This document shows positions 52,760 through 62,963 of a stretch of DNA of 64,000 nucleotides, piece by piece (position 1 is the stretch's first letter; each line of letters begins with the position of its first letter). The notes beneath the pieces are model-generated. The model was not told the DNA's origin. It ran no database searches and saw only the letters and a program-made list of their open reading frames with translations. The DNA is from Streptomyces odontomachi. GTDB taxonomy: Bacteria > Actinomycetota > Actinomycetes > Streptomycetales > Streptomycetaceae. The translations under genes and the position numbers were made by a program. Where the stretch lies: contig NZ_JAMJWG010000015.1 of the NCBI RefSeq assembly GCF_024435355.1, forward strand, positions 62,001-126,000. The letters run 5' to 3'.

Positions 52760-54649
52760 ATGAGCCTCCCCGAACCAGCCGGCGCCGACGCCAGCACCGT
52801 AGACGTCTCCCGCGCCGTCGAGGGTTCCGGGGAGCATCCCGGTGGGACCGCCGCACGTCCTCGTTCCGGTGGCCCGGACGCATCCGATGCCCCCGCCGCG
52901 GGGGACGCGGACCCGGCGATAGGCGTCCTGAGCAGCCCCTACCTCGCCCTCAGCCTCGGGGTCGTCTCCGTCATCCTGGTGATCGCCTTCGAGGCGACCG
53001 CCGTGGGGACCGCGATGCCGGTCGCGGCGCGTGAGCTGCACGGCGTGTCGCTGTATGCGTTCGCGTTCTCCGGGTTCTTCACCACCAGCCTGTTCGGCAT
53101 GGTCTACGCGGGCCAGTGGGCCGATCGACGGGGTCCGCTGGTGCCGCTGGGGGTAGGGATCGGGGGGTTCGCCGCCGGTCTCGTGGTGGCCGGGACGGCG
53201 GGCACGATGTGGGTGTTCGTGGCGGGCAGGGCGGTGCAAGGGCTCGGCGCCGGGCTGGTCATCGTCTCGCTGTACGTGGTGGTGGGGCGCGCATATCCGG
53301 AACGGCTGCGTCCAGCGATCATGGCGGGGTTCGCGGCGGGGTGGGTGGTGCCGTCCATCGTGGGCCCGCTGATCGCCGGAACGGTGACCGAACAGCTGGG
53401 CTGGCGCTGGGTCTTCCTCGGCATACCCGTCCTGGTGGTGCTTCCGCTGGCGCTTGCGCTGCCGCAGATCAGGCGGCGTGCCGCCGGGCCGGCAGAGGCG
53501 GCGGAAGAGGAGAACCGGCAGGAAGCGGCACAGGAAGACCGGCCGGAAGCGGAAGACAGGCCGGCCGGCAAGGGGGTGCCCGACGAGAGGCCGGTGGACG
53601 AGAGGCCGGCCGACGAAGGGCGACGGGCCGTCGAGGGGCGACGGGCCGTCGAGAGGCCGGTGGACGAGAGGCCGGCCGACGAAGGGCGACAGGCTGACGA
53701 GGGGCGAGAGGCCGTCGAGGGGCGAGAGGCCGTCGAGGGGCGGCGGGCCGACAAGGGGTGGCAGGCCGGTGAAGGGCGGTCGGCGGGCCGGGCGCGGCGG
53801 GCCGGAAAGAGCGGTGACCGTCGTCGCATCCGTCTCGCGCTCGCCGTCTCGCTGGGCGCCGGCACGGTGCAGTACGCCGCCCAGGACCTGAGTTGGCGTT
53901 CCGTGCCGCCGCTGGTCGTCGGTGCGGCGCTGCTGGTGCCTGCCGTGCTCGGGCTGCTGCCGCGCGGCACCTACCGGGCGGCGCGCGGGCTGCCCAGCGT
54001 CGTCCTGCTGCGGGGGCTCGCCGCCGGGTCGTTCACCGCCGCGGAGTCCTTCGTGCCGTTGATGCTGGTCACCCAGCGCGGGCTGTCGCCGACGCTGGCC
54101 GGTCTCTCGCTGGCCGTGGGCGGGGCGACCTGGTATCTGGGCAGCTTCCTCCAGTCCAGGCCCCGTACCGAACCGCACCGGGAACGGCTCATGACGGCGG
54201 GCATGATCCTCGTCGCCCTCGCCATCGTGGTGGTGCCGGGGGTGCTGCTGGACGCCGTGCCGGTGTGGATCGTGGCCGTCGCCTGGGCCTTCGGCTGCTT
54301 CGGGATGGGCCTGGTCATCTCGTCCACGAGCGTGTTGCTGCTCAGGCTGTCGCCGCGGCGGGAGGCGGGGGCGAACTCGGCGGCGTTGCAGATCTCCGAC
54401 GGCCTGTCCAACACGCTGCTGCTGGCCGCGGGCGGCGCCGCGTTCGCCGCGCTCGGCGGTGGCTCGGTGGCGGGCACCGGCGGCGCGGGGGACGGTGGAG
54501 GCGCCGACACCGCGGCCGACCAGGCCGGGGCGGCTGCCACGGCCGCCGCGACCAGCTCCCACCCGGCCGCCTTCCTCGCCGTCTTCCTGCCGATGGCAGC
54601 GGTCGCGGTGGTGGGGGCGTGGGTGGCCACCCGGCTGCGGGGTCGATGA
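52760..54649 (+). CDS. MFS multidrug-efflux-type transporter with a repeat-expanded central loop
   Basis: ATG 52760; 629 residues, about 14 helices (DHA2-like): MPVAARELHGVSLYAFAFSGFF and QWADRRGPLVPLGVGIGGF (motif A region). Between helices at about residues 235-360 is a very long hydrophilic loop of Asp-Glu-Arg-Pro-type repeats, coded by DNA that includes an exact 40-bp duplication. Usual members have about 400-530 residues. The substrate is unknown. It is divergent from the kinase gene. Confidence 0.9.
   Translation: MSLPEPAGADASTVDVSRAVEGSGEHPGGTAARPRSGGPDASDAPAAGDADPAIGVLSSPYLALSLGVVSVILVIAFEATAVGTAMPVAARELHGVSLYAFAFSGFFTTSLFGMVYAGQWADRRGPLVPLGVGIGGFAAGLVVAGTAGTMWVFVAGRAVQGLGAGLVIVSLYVVVGRAYPERLRPAIMAGFAAGWVVPSIVGPLIAGTVTEQLGWRWVFLGIPVLVVLPLALALPQIRRRAAGPAEAAEEENRQEAAQEDRPEAEDRPAGKGVPDERPVDERPADEGRRAVEGRRAVERPVDERPADEGRQADEGREAVEGREAVEGRRADKGWQAGEGRSAGRARRAGKSGDRRRIRLALAVSLGAGTVQYAAQDLSWRSVPPLVVGAALLVPAVLGLLPRGTYRAARGLPSVVLLRGLAAGSFTAAESFVPLMLVTQRGLSPTLAGLSLAVGGATWYLGSFLQSRPRTEPHRERLMTAGMILVALAIVVVPGVLLDAVPVWIVAVAWAFGCFGMGLVISSTSVLLLRLSPRREAGANSAALQISDGLSNTLLLAAGGAAFAALGGGSVAGTGGAGDGGGADTAADQAGAAATAAATSSHPAAFLAVFLPMAAVAVVGAWVATRLRGR
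53585..53690 (+). repeat. exact 40-bp duplication inside the MFS loop
   Basis: 53585-53624 and 53651-53690 are identical, 66 bp apart, within a wider field of GAGGCCGTCGAGGGGCG-type units up to about 53790. The spacing is a multiple of three, so the frame is kept. Confidence 0.85.
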
Positions 54650-54822
54650 ACGCGCGGCCATCGGAGCCCGGATGGCCAGTGCCCCGGACAGTGACGTGCG
54701 TCTCGTCCCACCCAAGCGATGCGTCGTCCACCGAGTGGCCGACGGCCCGCCCGATAAAGTGACCGGGTCGCCCCAGTGGCGTACCTGGCCGTGGCCGTGT
54801 CGAGCGATCCGAACCGGAGACC

Positions 54823-56676
54823 GTGAGTATCAGTACCTCCTCCCCGTCCTCCCCTGCGTCCCCTTCGGGGCACTCCCCGTCCGCTTCGGGGCAGTCCTCG
54901 CATTCGCACCACCTGTCGCCCGCCTTTCCCGGTCGTGCTCCCTGGGGCACCGCCGGCAAGCTGCGGGCCTGGCAGCAGGGTGCGATGGACCGGTACATCC
55001 AGACGCAGCCGCGTGACTACCTGGCGGTGGCGACGCCGGGCGCCGGCAAGACGACGTTCGCGCTGACGCTCGCCTCCTGGCTGCTGCACCACCACGTGGT
55101 CCAGCAGGTGACGGTCGTCGCGCCGACCGAGCACCTGAAGAAGCAGTGGGCCGAGGCCGCCGCCCGGATCGGGATCAAGCTGGACCCGGAGTACAGCGCC
55201 GGGCCGCTCGCGCGGGACTACCACGGGGTGGCCGTGACGTACGCCGGCGTCGGAGTGCGGCCGATGCTGCACCGCAACCGCGTCGAGCAGCGCAAGACCC
55301 TCGTGATCCTGGACGAGATCCACCACGCCGGTGACTCCAAGTCGTGGGGCGAGGCCTGCCTGGAGGCGTTCGAACCCGCCACCCGGCGGCTCGCGCTCAC
55401 CGGTACGCCGTTCCGCTCCGACACCAACCCGATCCCGTTCGTCGCGTACGAGGAGGGCCAGGACGGCATCCGGCGGTCCGCGGCCGACTACACCTACGGG
55501 TACGGCAGCGCGCTGCACGACGGCGTCGTGCGGCCGGTGATCTTCCTCAGCTACAGCGGCAACATGCGCTGGCGCACCAAGGCGGGCGACGAGATCGCCG
55601 CACGGCTCGGCGAGCCGATGACCAAGGACGCCGTCTCGCAGGCCTGGCGCACCGCACTCGACCCGGCCGGCGACTGGATGCCGAACGTGCTGTCGGCGGC
55701 CGACCGCCGGCTGACCGAGGTGCGCAAGGGGATCCCGGACGCGGGCGGCCTCGTCATCGCCTCCGACCAGGACTCGGCACGTGCGTACGCGAAGCTGCTG
55801 CGCGAGGTGACCGGGCAGAAGGCGACCGTCGTGCTCTCCGACGACTCCGGGGCGTCCCACCGGATCGACGAGTTCAGCGAGGGCGACGACCGGTGGATGG
55901 TGGCCGTGCGGATGGTGTCGGAAGGCGTCGACGTGCCGCGGCTCGCGGTCGGGGTGTACGCCACGACGATCTCCACGCCGCTGTTCTTCGCCCAGGCGGT
56001 GGGCCGTTTCGTGCGGTCGCGGCGGCGCGGCGAGACCGCGTCCGTGTTCCTGCCGACCATCCCCGACCTGCTGGGGTTCGCCAACGAGATGGAGGTCGAG
56101 CGGGACCACGTCCTGGACAAGCCCAAGAAGGAGGGCGCCGACGAGGACCCGTACGTCGAGTCCGAGAAGGAGCTCGCCGAGGCCAACAGGGAGCAGGACG
56201 AGCCCGACGGCGAGCAGGACATGCTGCCCTTCGAGGCGCTGGAGTCCGACGCGGTCTTCGACCGGGTGCTGTACGACGGTGCCGAGTTCGGCATGCAGGC
56301 GCACCCCGGGAGCGACGAGGAGCAGGACTACCTGGGCATTCCGGGACTGCTGGAGCCGGACCAGGTGCAGATGCTGCTCCAGAAGCGGCAGGCCCGGCAG
56401 ATCGCGCACAGCCGCAAGCGGCCCGCCGAGGAGGCCGATCTGCTCGAACTGCCCGCCGAGCGGCGCCCCGTGGTCAGCCACAAGGAGCTGATGGAGCTCA
56501 GGAAAGAGCTGAACACGCTGGTCAGCGCCTACGTTCACCAGAGCGGCAAGCCGCATGGCGTGATCCACACGGAGCTGCGCCGGGTGTGCGGTGGCCCGCC
56601 GAGCGCGGAGGCGACGCCGGGCCAGATCCGGCAGCGGATGGCCAAGGTGCGGGAGTGGGCCACGCGGATGAAGTGA
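54823..56676 (+). CDS. superfamily 2 DEAD/DEAH-box helicase
   Basis: GTG 54823; 617 residues after a Ser/His-rich disordered start of about 40 residues. Helicase motifs are ATPGAGKTTFAL (I), VVAPTEHLKKQW (Ia), VILDEIHHAG (II, DEIH), LALTGTPFRSD (III) and AQAVGRFVRSRRRGETAS (VI). A C-terminal extension of about 200 residues has acidic segments and a predicted helix bundle. It resembles the restriction-type/radA-like helicase family (ResIII). Core gene of the block; cellular role unknown. Confidence 0.93.
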   Translation: MSISTSSPSSPASPSGHSPSASGQSSHSHHLSPAFPGRAPWGTAGKLRAWQQGAMDRYIQTQPRDYLAVATPGAGKTTFALTLASWLLHHHVVQQVTVVAPTEHLKKQWAEAAARIGIKLDPEYSAGPLARDYHGVAVTYAGVGVRPMLHRNRVEQRKTLVILDEIHHAGDSKSWGEACLEAFEPATRRLALTGTPFRSDTNPIPFVAYEEGQDGIRRSAADYTYGYGSALHDGVVRPVIFLSYSGNMRWRTKAGDEIAARLGEPMTKDAVSQAWRTALDPAGDWMPNVLSAADRRLTEVRKGIPDAGGLVIASDQDSARAYAKLLREVTGQKATVVLSDDSGASHRIDEFSEGDDRWMVAVRMVSEGVDVPRLAVGVYATTISTPLFFAQAVGRFVRSRRRGETASVFLPTIPDLLGFANEMEVERDHVLDKPKKEGADEDPYVESEKELAEANREQDEPDGEQDMLPFEALESDAVFDRVLYDGAEFGMQAHPGSDEEQDYLGIPGLLEPDQVQMLLQKRQARQIAHSRKRPAEEADLLELPAERRPVVSHKELMELRKELNTLVSAYVHQSGKPHGVIHTELRRVCGGPPSAEATPGQIRQRMAKVREWATRMK

Positions 56677-56802
56677 GGGCCTCGGCGCCCCCGCGTCCGG
56701 CCGGCGCCGTCGCGTCCGTCCGGGTTCGTCGCCCGCGGGCCCGCCGCCGTGGCGCCGTTACCGCTCGTGCTGCCCCTGCCGTCCCTACCGCCCTTGCCGT
56801 CC

Positions 56803-57468
56803 CTACCGCCCCGCCTCCAGCGCCGCCAGGTCCTCGCGGTAGGACTCCGCTATGTCCTCGGGCATATGGGGGATCAGCCAGCGCAGGAAACGCGCGCCGT
56901 ACGCGTCCTCGGCCGCCTCCGTGACGGGGTCGGGCGACTCGGGTGCGGTGAGGCCGAAGGTCCGCTCCAGCCAGGCCAGATAGGCCTCATGGCCACCGCA
57001 GTGCTCCTCCACCTGGTCGGCGTCGAGATACCACTCGCTGTCCAGCGCCAGCAGCCGGAAGAGGTCCCGCAGGCCGCAGGCGACCACGTCGAGGTCGCCC
57101 TCGTCGCCCCACCGCACGACGGGCAGCGTCGCCAGGTCGGCGCGGTCGTCGCACCGCCACAGCGTGTAGAACGAGCCGGAGCCGGTGGCCTGGGCGAACG
57201 GGATGAGGTCGGAGAGGAACCGGAGCCGCTCCGGATCCCGGTCGCGCAGCTTCGAAAGGCCCAGCCATTCCACGAGACCGGCGTCCTGCCAGTCGTACGC
57301 GTAGAACTCGAACCCCTCCGAGAACCCGGCGCCCTGGAGGCCGTCGTCGAACTCCTTGAGCAAGTTCAACTCCGGGATGGGGGAGTAGGCGTCGGCGCCG
57401 GGGCCGGTGCCGTCCGCGTACGGGTCGGTCGCCATCACGTCGATTCCGTCCAGCTCGTCTATGCCCAT
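56803..57468 (-). CDS. hypothetical acidic protein, SMI1/KNR4-like
   Basis: ATG 57466-57468; 221 residues. The sequence is rich in Asp/Glu and aromatic residues: YSPIPELNLLKEFDDGLQ, FEFYAYDWQDAG, SFYTLWRCDDRADLATLPVVRWGDEGDLDVVACGLRDLFRLLA. The last segment resembles SUKH/SMI1 immunity-type folds, but the match is weak. It might be an immunity-like or structural protein. It is monocistronic and convergent with the helicase gene. Confidence 0.75.
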   Translation of the reverse strand: MGIDELDGIDVMATDPYADGTGPGADAYSPIPELNLLKEFDDGLQGAGFSEGFEFYAYDWQDAGLVEWLGLSKLRDRDPERLRFLSDLIPFAQATGSGSFYTLWRCDDRADLATLPVVRWGDEGDLDVVACGLRDLFRLLALDSEWYLDADQVEEHCGGHEAYLAWLERTFGLTAPESPDPVTEAAEDAYGARFLRWLIPHMPEDIAESYREDLAALEAGR

Positions 57469-57902
57469 GGACGGCACCGTAGGGCCCGGCACTGACAACG
57501 CCCGGTCGGCACGGGGCAGTTCGATCCGGCGAAGTCGGCGGGGAGCGCCGCTCGGGGGCGGGTCGCGCGCCGGCTCCGGGTATCGGTGGACCGGGCGTCG
57601 TTCGACGTTCCATCGACGCGCATTCCGGGGCAATCACCGGCAGTGCACCCGGTGTCGTGCCCGGATTCTGGACGGAGTCTTCCGCTGAGCGAACCGGGTC
57701 GCTACTGTCCCCGCTACGTACACGCCCCGTGGCAGGGTCGCCGCGGAGCGCAGCCGGTGCTAAGCGACTGGGGCAGGGCAGCTCTGGCAGGGCCCGGGTC
57801 GTTGACCTTCCGGCGGCCTCACGACGCGCGTCGCCGACGGGACCGGCGCCGCGCATCCCACCCGGGGGGCCGCTGACCCTCACCATCGAAGGAGTGGGAG
57901 TC
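57469..57902. other. 434-bp gene-free region
   Basis: Lies between the divergent SMI1-like and IclR genes. Apart from the GAAGGAG binding site before the IclR start I see no clear promoter, hairpin or repeat. Open frames have no binding site. Confidence 0.35.
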
Positions 57903-58544
57903 GTGACCGCGGAGACCTCCCAGACGCTCGATCGGGGCCTGCGGGTCCTCAAGCTGCTCGCCGACACCGACCACGGGCTGACCGTCACCGAGCTGTCGAC
58001 CAAGCTCGGTGTGAACCGCACCGTGGTCTACCGACTGCTGGCCACCCTCGAACAGCACGCCCTGGTACGCCGTGACCTCGGTGGCCGCGCCCGGGTCGGG
58101 CTCGGCGTGCTGCGGCTCGGCCGCCAGGTGCATCCGCTGGTCCGCGAGGCCGCGTTGCCCGCGCTGCGGTCGCTGGCCGAGGACATAGGCGCCACCGCCC
58201 ACCTGACGCTGGTGGACGGCACGGAAGCGCTCGCCGTCGCCGTCGTGGAGCCGACCTGGACGGACTACCACGTCGCCTACCGCACCGGCTTCCGGCATCC
58301 GCTCGACCGGGGCGCCGCCGGGCGCGCCATCCTCGCCGCCCGGCAGGGCCTGCTGACGGACCCCGGCTACACGCTGACCTACGGCGAGCTGGAGGCCGGC
58401 GCCAGCGGTGCGGCGGCGCCCCTGGTCGGGGTGAGCGGGATAGAGGGCAGCGTGGGCGTCGTGATGCTGTCGGACGCGGTGCCCGAGCGGGTCGGCGCCC
58501 GCGTGGTCGACGCGGCACGGGAAGTCGCGGACGCGCTGCGCTGA
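57903..58544 (+). CDS. IclR-family transcriptional regulator
   Basis: GTG 57903 follows GAAGGAG; 213 residues, shorter than the usual 250 because the C-terminal domain is compact. The winged helix is TLDRGLRVLKLLADTDHGLTVTELSTKLGVNRTVVYRLLATLEQHALV, and the effector domain contains HPLDRGAAGRAILAA. It should repress or activate a nearby catabolic operon in response to a small ligand. The ligand is unknown. Upstream frame extension lacks a start signal. Confidence 0.92.
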   Translation: MTAETSQTLDRGLRVLKLLADTDHGLTVTELSTKLGVNRTVVYRLLATLEQHALVRRDLGGRARVGLGVLRLGRQVHPLVREAALPALRSLAEDIGATAHLTLVDGTEALAVAVVEPTWTDYHVAYRTGFRHPLDRGAAGRAILAARQGLLTDPGYTLTYGELEAGASGAAAPLVGVSGIEGSVGVVMLSDAVPERVGARVVDAAREVADALR

Positions 58545-58680
58545 CGGCGCCCGGCGCCCGGTACCGCGGAGGCGCTCCCGGGGTGCCGCCGGCGCGGGGC
58601 TGAGCGTGCGCCGGCGCACCCGCCGGCCGGCCACGAGGCCCGTGGACGGGCGGCACCGCGGTCCGGGATAGATTGGGGCG

Positions 58681-59466
58681 GTGTTCAGGCTTGGTCGGAT
58701 CAAGGGGCTCGCCCTTTGCGCACTGCCCGTCGTCGGGCTACTGGGTTCCGCCGTCTTCGCGCCGTTGCCGTTCTCCGTGGCACAGCCGGGGCTGACGGCG
58801 AACGTGCTGGGGAAGTACCACGGGCAGCCGGTCGTGACGATCGGTGGTGCCCCGGTGCGCCATACCAGCGGGCAACTGCGGATGACGACGATCGTCGCCA
58901 CGGGGCCCGACCAGGACGTGTTCCTGGGCGACGTGCTGGACGGCTGGTTCCGCACGGACCGTGCCGTGATGCCCCACGACTCGGTGTATCCCGGCGGCGG
59001 GAACACCAGGCAGATCGAGCAGCACAACGCTCGCGAGATGAAGCAGTCGCAGGACTCCGCCACCTCGGCCGCCCTCGGATACCTGGGCAAGTCCGCCAAG
59101 GACGTGCAGGTGAAGCTGCGGCTCGCCGACGTCGGTGGGCCCAGCGCCGGGCTGCTGTTCGCCCTCGGCATCGTCGACAAGGTGGCCGGTGACGGCGGCG
59201 GCGGCGACCTCACCGGCGGTCGGGTCATCGCGGGCACCGGCACGATCACGTCCGGCGGCAAGGTCGGTGCCGTCGGTGGGGTGGCCCTGAAGACGCAGGC
59301 GGCCCGGCGTGACGGCGCCACCGTGTTCCTGGTCCCGAAGGACGAGTGCTCCGAGGCCCGGGCGGAGCTGCCGAAGGGGCTGCGGCTGGTCTCCGTGACC
59401 AGTCTGAAGGGCGCCGTCGAGGCGTTGCGGAACCTGAAGAAGGGCGCGGCGGTACCGGGCTGCTGA
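58681..59466 (+). CDS. secreted S16 (Lon-type) serine protease domain protein
   Basis: GTG 58681; 261 residues. A signal peptide or anchor (GLALCALPVVGLLGSAVFA) is followed by a protease domain with the Ser-Lys dyad: Ser in DVGGPSAGLLFALGI and Lys in SGGKVGAVGGVALKTQAA. There is no ATPase and no clear PDZ domain, so it is an ATP-independent relative of the YlbL/PDZ-Lon group. It probably acts outside the membrane on envelope proteins. Confidence 0.88.
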   Translation: MFRLGRIKGLALCALPVVGLLGSAVFAPLPFSVAQPGLTANVLGKYHGQPVVTIGGAPVRHTSGQLRMTTIVATGPDQDVFLGDVLDGWFRTDRAVMPHDSVYPGGGNTRQIEQHNAREMKQSQDSATSAALGYLGKSAKDVQVKLRLADVGGPSAGLLFALGIVDKVAGDGGGGDLTGGRVIAGTGTITSGGKVGAVGGVALKTQAARRDGATVFLVPKDECSEARAELPKGLRLVSVTSLKGAVEALRNLKKGAAVPGC

Positions 59467-59492
59467 GCCCCGTACCGGGCCGTCCGCGGCTC

Positions 59493-59963
59493 TCAGTCGT
59501 CCTCCGCCGCCTGCTCCACCAGCGGGATGATCCGCAACGGCACCGGGTTCTCCATGACGATCGCGGTGGAGGCCCGCACGATCCCGTCGAACCCCACGAC
59601 ACGGTCGATCACGCGCTGGAGGTCGGCGTTCGAGCGGGCCACCAGACGGCACAGCATGTCGCCGCTGCCGGTGGTGGTGTGCAGCTCCAGCACCTCCGGA
59701 ACGGTCGCCAGGTGGGCGCGCACGGACGGGCCCCGGCCCTGCCGGATCTGGAGGGTGGCGAAGGCCGTGACGGGGTAGCCCAGCGCGGCCGGGTCGACCT
59801 GCGGCCCGAAACCGCGGATGACGCCGTTGGCCTGCATCCGGTCCAGGCGTGCCTGCACGGTGCCGCGCGCCACGCCGAGCCGACGGGACGCCTCCAGGAC
59901 GCCGATGCGCGGCTCACGGGCGAGCAGCACGAGAAGCTGGCCGTCGAGACGGTCGATCGCCAA
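59493..59963 (-). CDS. Lrp/AsnC-family transcriptional regulator
   Basis: TTG 59961-59963 is 5 nt after GGAGG; 156 residues. The helix-turn-helix (LDGQLLVLLAREPRIGVLEASRRLGVARGTVQARLDRMQ) precedes the RAM ligand domain (VPEVLELHTTTGSGDMLCRLVARSNADLQRVI). It is divergent from hpd, so aromatic amino acids are the likely ligands. Three ACAGAT boxes lie in the shared intergenic region. Confidence 0.95.
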   Translation of the reverse strand: MAIDRLDGQLLVLLAREPRIGVLEASRRLGVARGTVQARLDRMQANGVIRGFGPQVDPAALGYPVTAFATLQIRQGRGPSVRAHLATVPEVLELHTTTGSGDMLCRLVARSNADLQRVIDRVVGFDGIVRASTAIVMENPVPLRIIPLVEQAAEDD

Positions 59964-59981
59964 GGGGGCCTCCGGGGAGAC

Positions 59982-60018
59982 GGGGGGACGGGGGACGGGG
60001 ACGGGGACGGGGGACGGG
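59982..60018 (+). other. G-quadruplex-type GGGGAC repeat tract
   Basis: Six runs of three to six G, separated only by AC, lie in the leader of lrp. On the plus strand, the template strand for lrp, they match the G-quadruplex pattern; the lrp mRNA leader would be the complementary C-rich strand. Confidence 0.65.
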
Positions 60019-60101
60019 AGAAAGGGGATCGGGGACCAGGGGGACAGGCGGTGCGGCTGGCGGCTATGTGGCCGGGGTCATACGCTCAATGGTCATCCTG
60101 T

Positions 60102-61361
<1,260 letters not shown>

Positions 61362-61512
61362 CGCCGGGTCCCGCACGGCGCGCGGCGAGGGTCACCGGGG
61401 TGCCGGCGGTCGATTCGGGGGAGCCCACCGAGTCAGCGCCTCCTGCATCCCCGGGCCCGGCCGTGCCGCCGGAAGAGTTCCCACCGTTGGCCCTGGGTGT
61501 CACGCTGTGATC

Positions 61513-62883
61513 ATGAGTCCCACTCTCGTCGAACGTCTCCGCTCCGGTCTCCCCGAGGAAGCCGTCCTCACCGACCCGGACGTGGTGGCCTCCTACGCAC
61601 ACGACATGGCGAGTTTCTGCGACGCCGGCGCGCCCGCCGCCGTGGTGCTGGCCCGCACCGTCGAACACGTCCAGCACACCCTGCGCACCGCCCACGAACT
61701 GCGCGTCCCCGTCGTGCCGCAGGGCGCCCGCACCGGCCTGTCCGGCGCCGCCAACGCCAGCGACGGCTGCATCGTGCTCTCCCTGGTCAAGATGGACCGC
61801 ATCCTGGAGATCAACCCGGTCGACCGGATCGCCGTCGTCGAGCCGGGCGTCGTGAACGCCGCGCTGTCGCGTGCGGTGAACGAGCACGACCTGTACTACC
61901 CGCCGGACCCGTCCAGCTGGGAGACGTGCACCATCGGCGGCAACATCGGCACCGCGTCCGGCGGCCTGTGCTGCGTCAAGTACGGGGTCACCGCCGAGTA
62001 CGTCCTCGGCCTCGACGTCGTCCTCGCCGACGGGCGCCTGATGAGCACCGGGCGGCGCACCGCCAAGGGCGTCGCCGGATACGACCTCACCCGGCTGTTC
62101 GTCGGCTCCGAGGGCACCCTCGGCGTCGTCGTGCGCGCCGTGCTCGCGCTCAAGCCGCAGCCGCCCGTCCAGCTGGTGCTGGCCGCCGAGTTCGGCTCGG
62201 CCAAGGAGGCCAGCGACGCGGTGTGCCGGATCATGGCGAGCGGCCATGTGCCGTCGCTGCTGGAGCTGATGGACCGCACCACCCTGCGCGCCGTCAACGC
62301 CATGGCGCAGATGGGCCTGCCGGAGACCACCGAGTCGCTGCTGCTCGCCGGCTTCGACACCGCCGATCCGGCCGCGGACCTCGCCGCACTCGGCGAGCTG
62401 TGCCGGGAGGCGGGCGCCACGGAGGTCGTGCCGGCCGACGACCCGGCCGAATCGGAACTGCTGCTCCAGGCCCGGCGGCTGGCGCTCCCCGCCCTGGAGG
62501 CCGCCACGGGCACCACGATGATCGACGACGTGTGCGTGCCGCGGTCCCGGCTGGGCGAGCTGATCGAGGGCGTCGAACGCATCGCCGACAAGCACCGGCT
62601 GACCATCGGCGTCATCGCGCACGCCGGCGACGGAAACACCCACCCCACCGTCTGCTTCGACGCGTCCGACCCCGACGAGTCCCGGCGGGCCCACGCGTCC
62701 TTCGACGAGATCATGGCGCTCGGCCTGGAGCTCGGCGGCACCATCACGGGCGAGCACGGGGTGGGGCTGCTCAAGAAGGAGTGGCTGGCGCGCGAGATCG
62801 GCCCGGTCGGCGTCGAGATGCAGCGCGCCGTCAAGCAGACCTTCGACCCGCACGGCATCCTCAACCCCGGGAAGCTGTTCTGA
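61513..62883 (+). CDS. FAD-linked glycolate/D-lactate oxidase (GlcD family)
   Basis: ATG 61513 (GTG 61507 is an alternative two codons earlier); 456 residues. The vanillyl-alcohol-oxidase-type FAD domain shows PVVPQGARTGLSGAANA, SSWETCTIGGNIGTASGG and GYDLTRLFVGSEGTLGVV. The C-terminal domain has the metal-site signature IAHAGDGNTHPTVCFD and GTITGEHGVGLLKKEWL. It oxidises a 2-hydroxy acid such as D-lactate or glycolate. The start is uncertain because no binding site is clear. Confidence 0.94.
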   Translation: MSPTLVERLRSGLPEEAVLTDPDVVASYAHDMASFCDAGAPAAVVLARTVEHVQHTLRTAHELRVPVVPQGARTGLSGAANASDGCIVLSLVKMDRILEINPVDRIAVVEPGVVNAALSRAVNEHDLYYPPDPSSWETCTIGGNIGTASGGLCCVKYGVTAEYVLGLDVVLADGRLMSTGRRTAKGVAGYDLTRLFVGSEGTLGVVVRAVLALKPQPPVQLVLAAEFGSAKEASDAVCRIMASGHVPSLLELMDRTTLRAVNAMAQMGLPETTESLLLAGFDTADPAADLAALGELCREAGATEVVPADDPAESELLLQARRLALPALEAATGTTMIDDVCVPRSRLGELIEGVERIADKHRLTIGVIAHAGDGNTHPTVCFDASDPDESRRAHASFDEIMALGLELGGTITGEHGVGLLKKEWLAREIGPVGVEMQRAVKQTFDPHGILNPGKLF

Positions 62884-62911
62884 GCGTGCCCGGCGCGGGA
62901 CACGGACGTGC

Positions 62912-62940
62912 CCGGGACGCGTGATCTCACCGCGTCCCGG
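62912..62940. terminator. hairpin between the oxidase and ssgG genes
   Basis: CCGGGACGCG and CGCGTCCCGG form a perfect 10-bp stem around TGATCTCAC. It lies between the stops of the two convergent genes. Confidence 0.65.
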
Positions 62941-62963
62941 ACACCGCTTCCCCCCTCGCGGTC

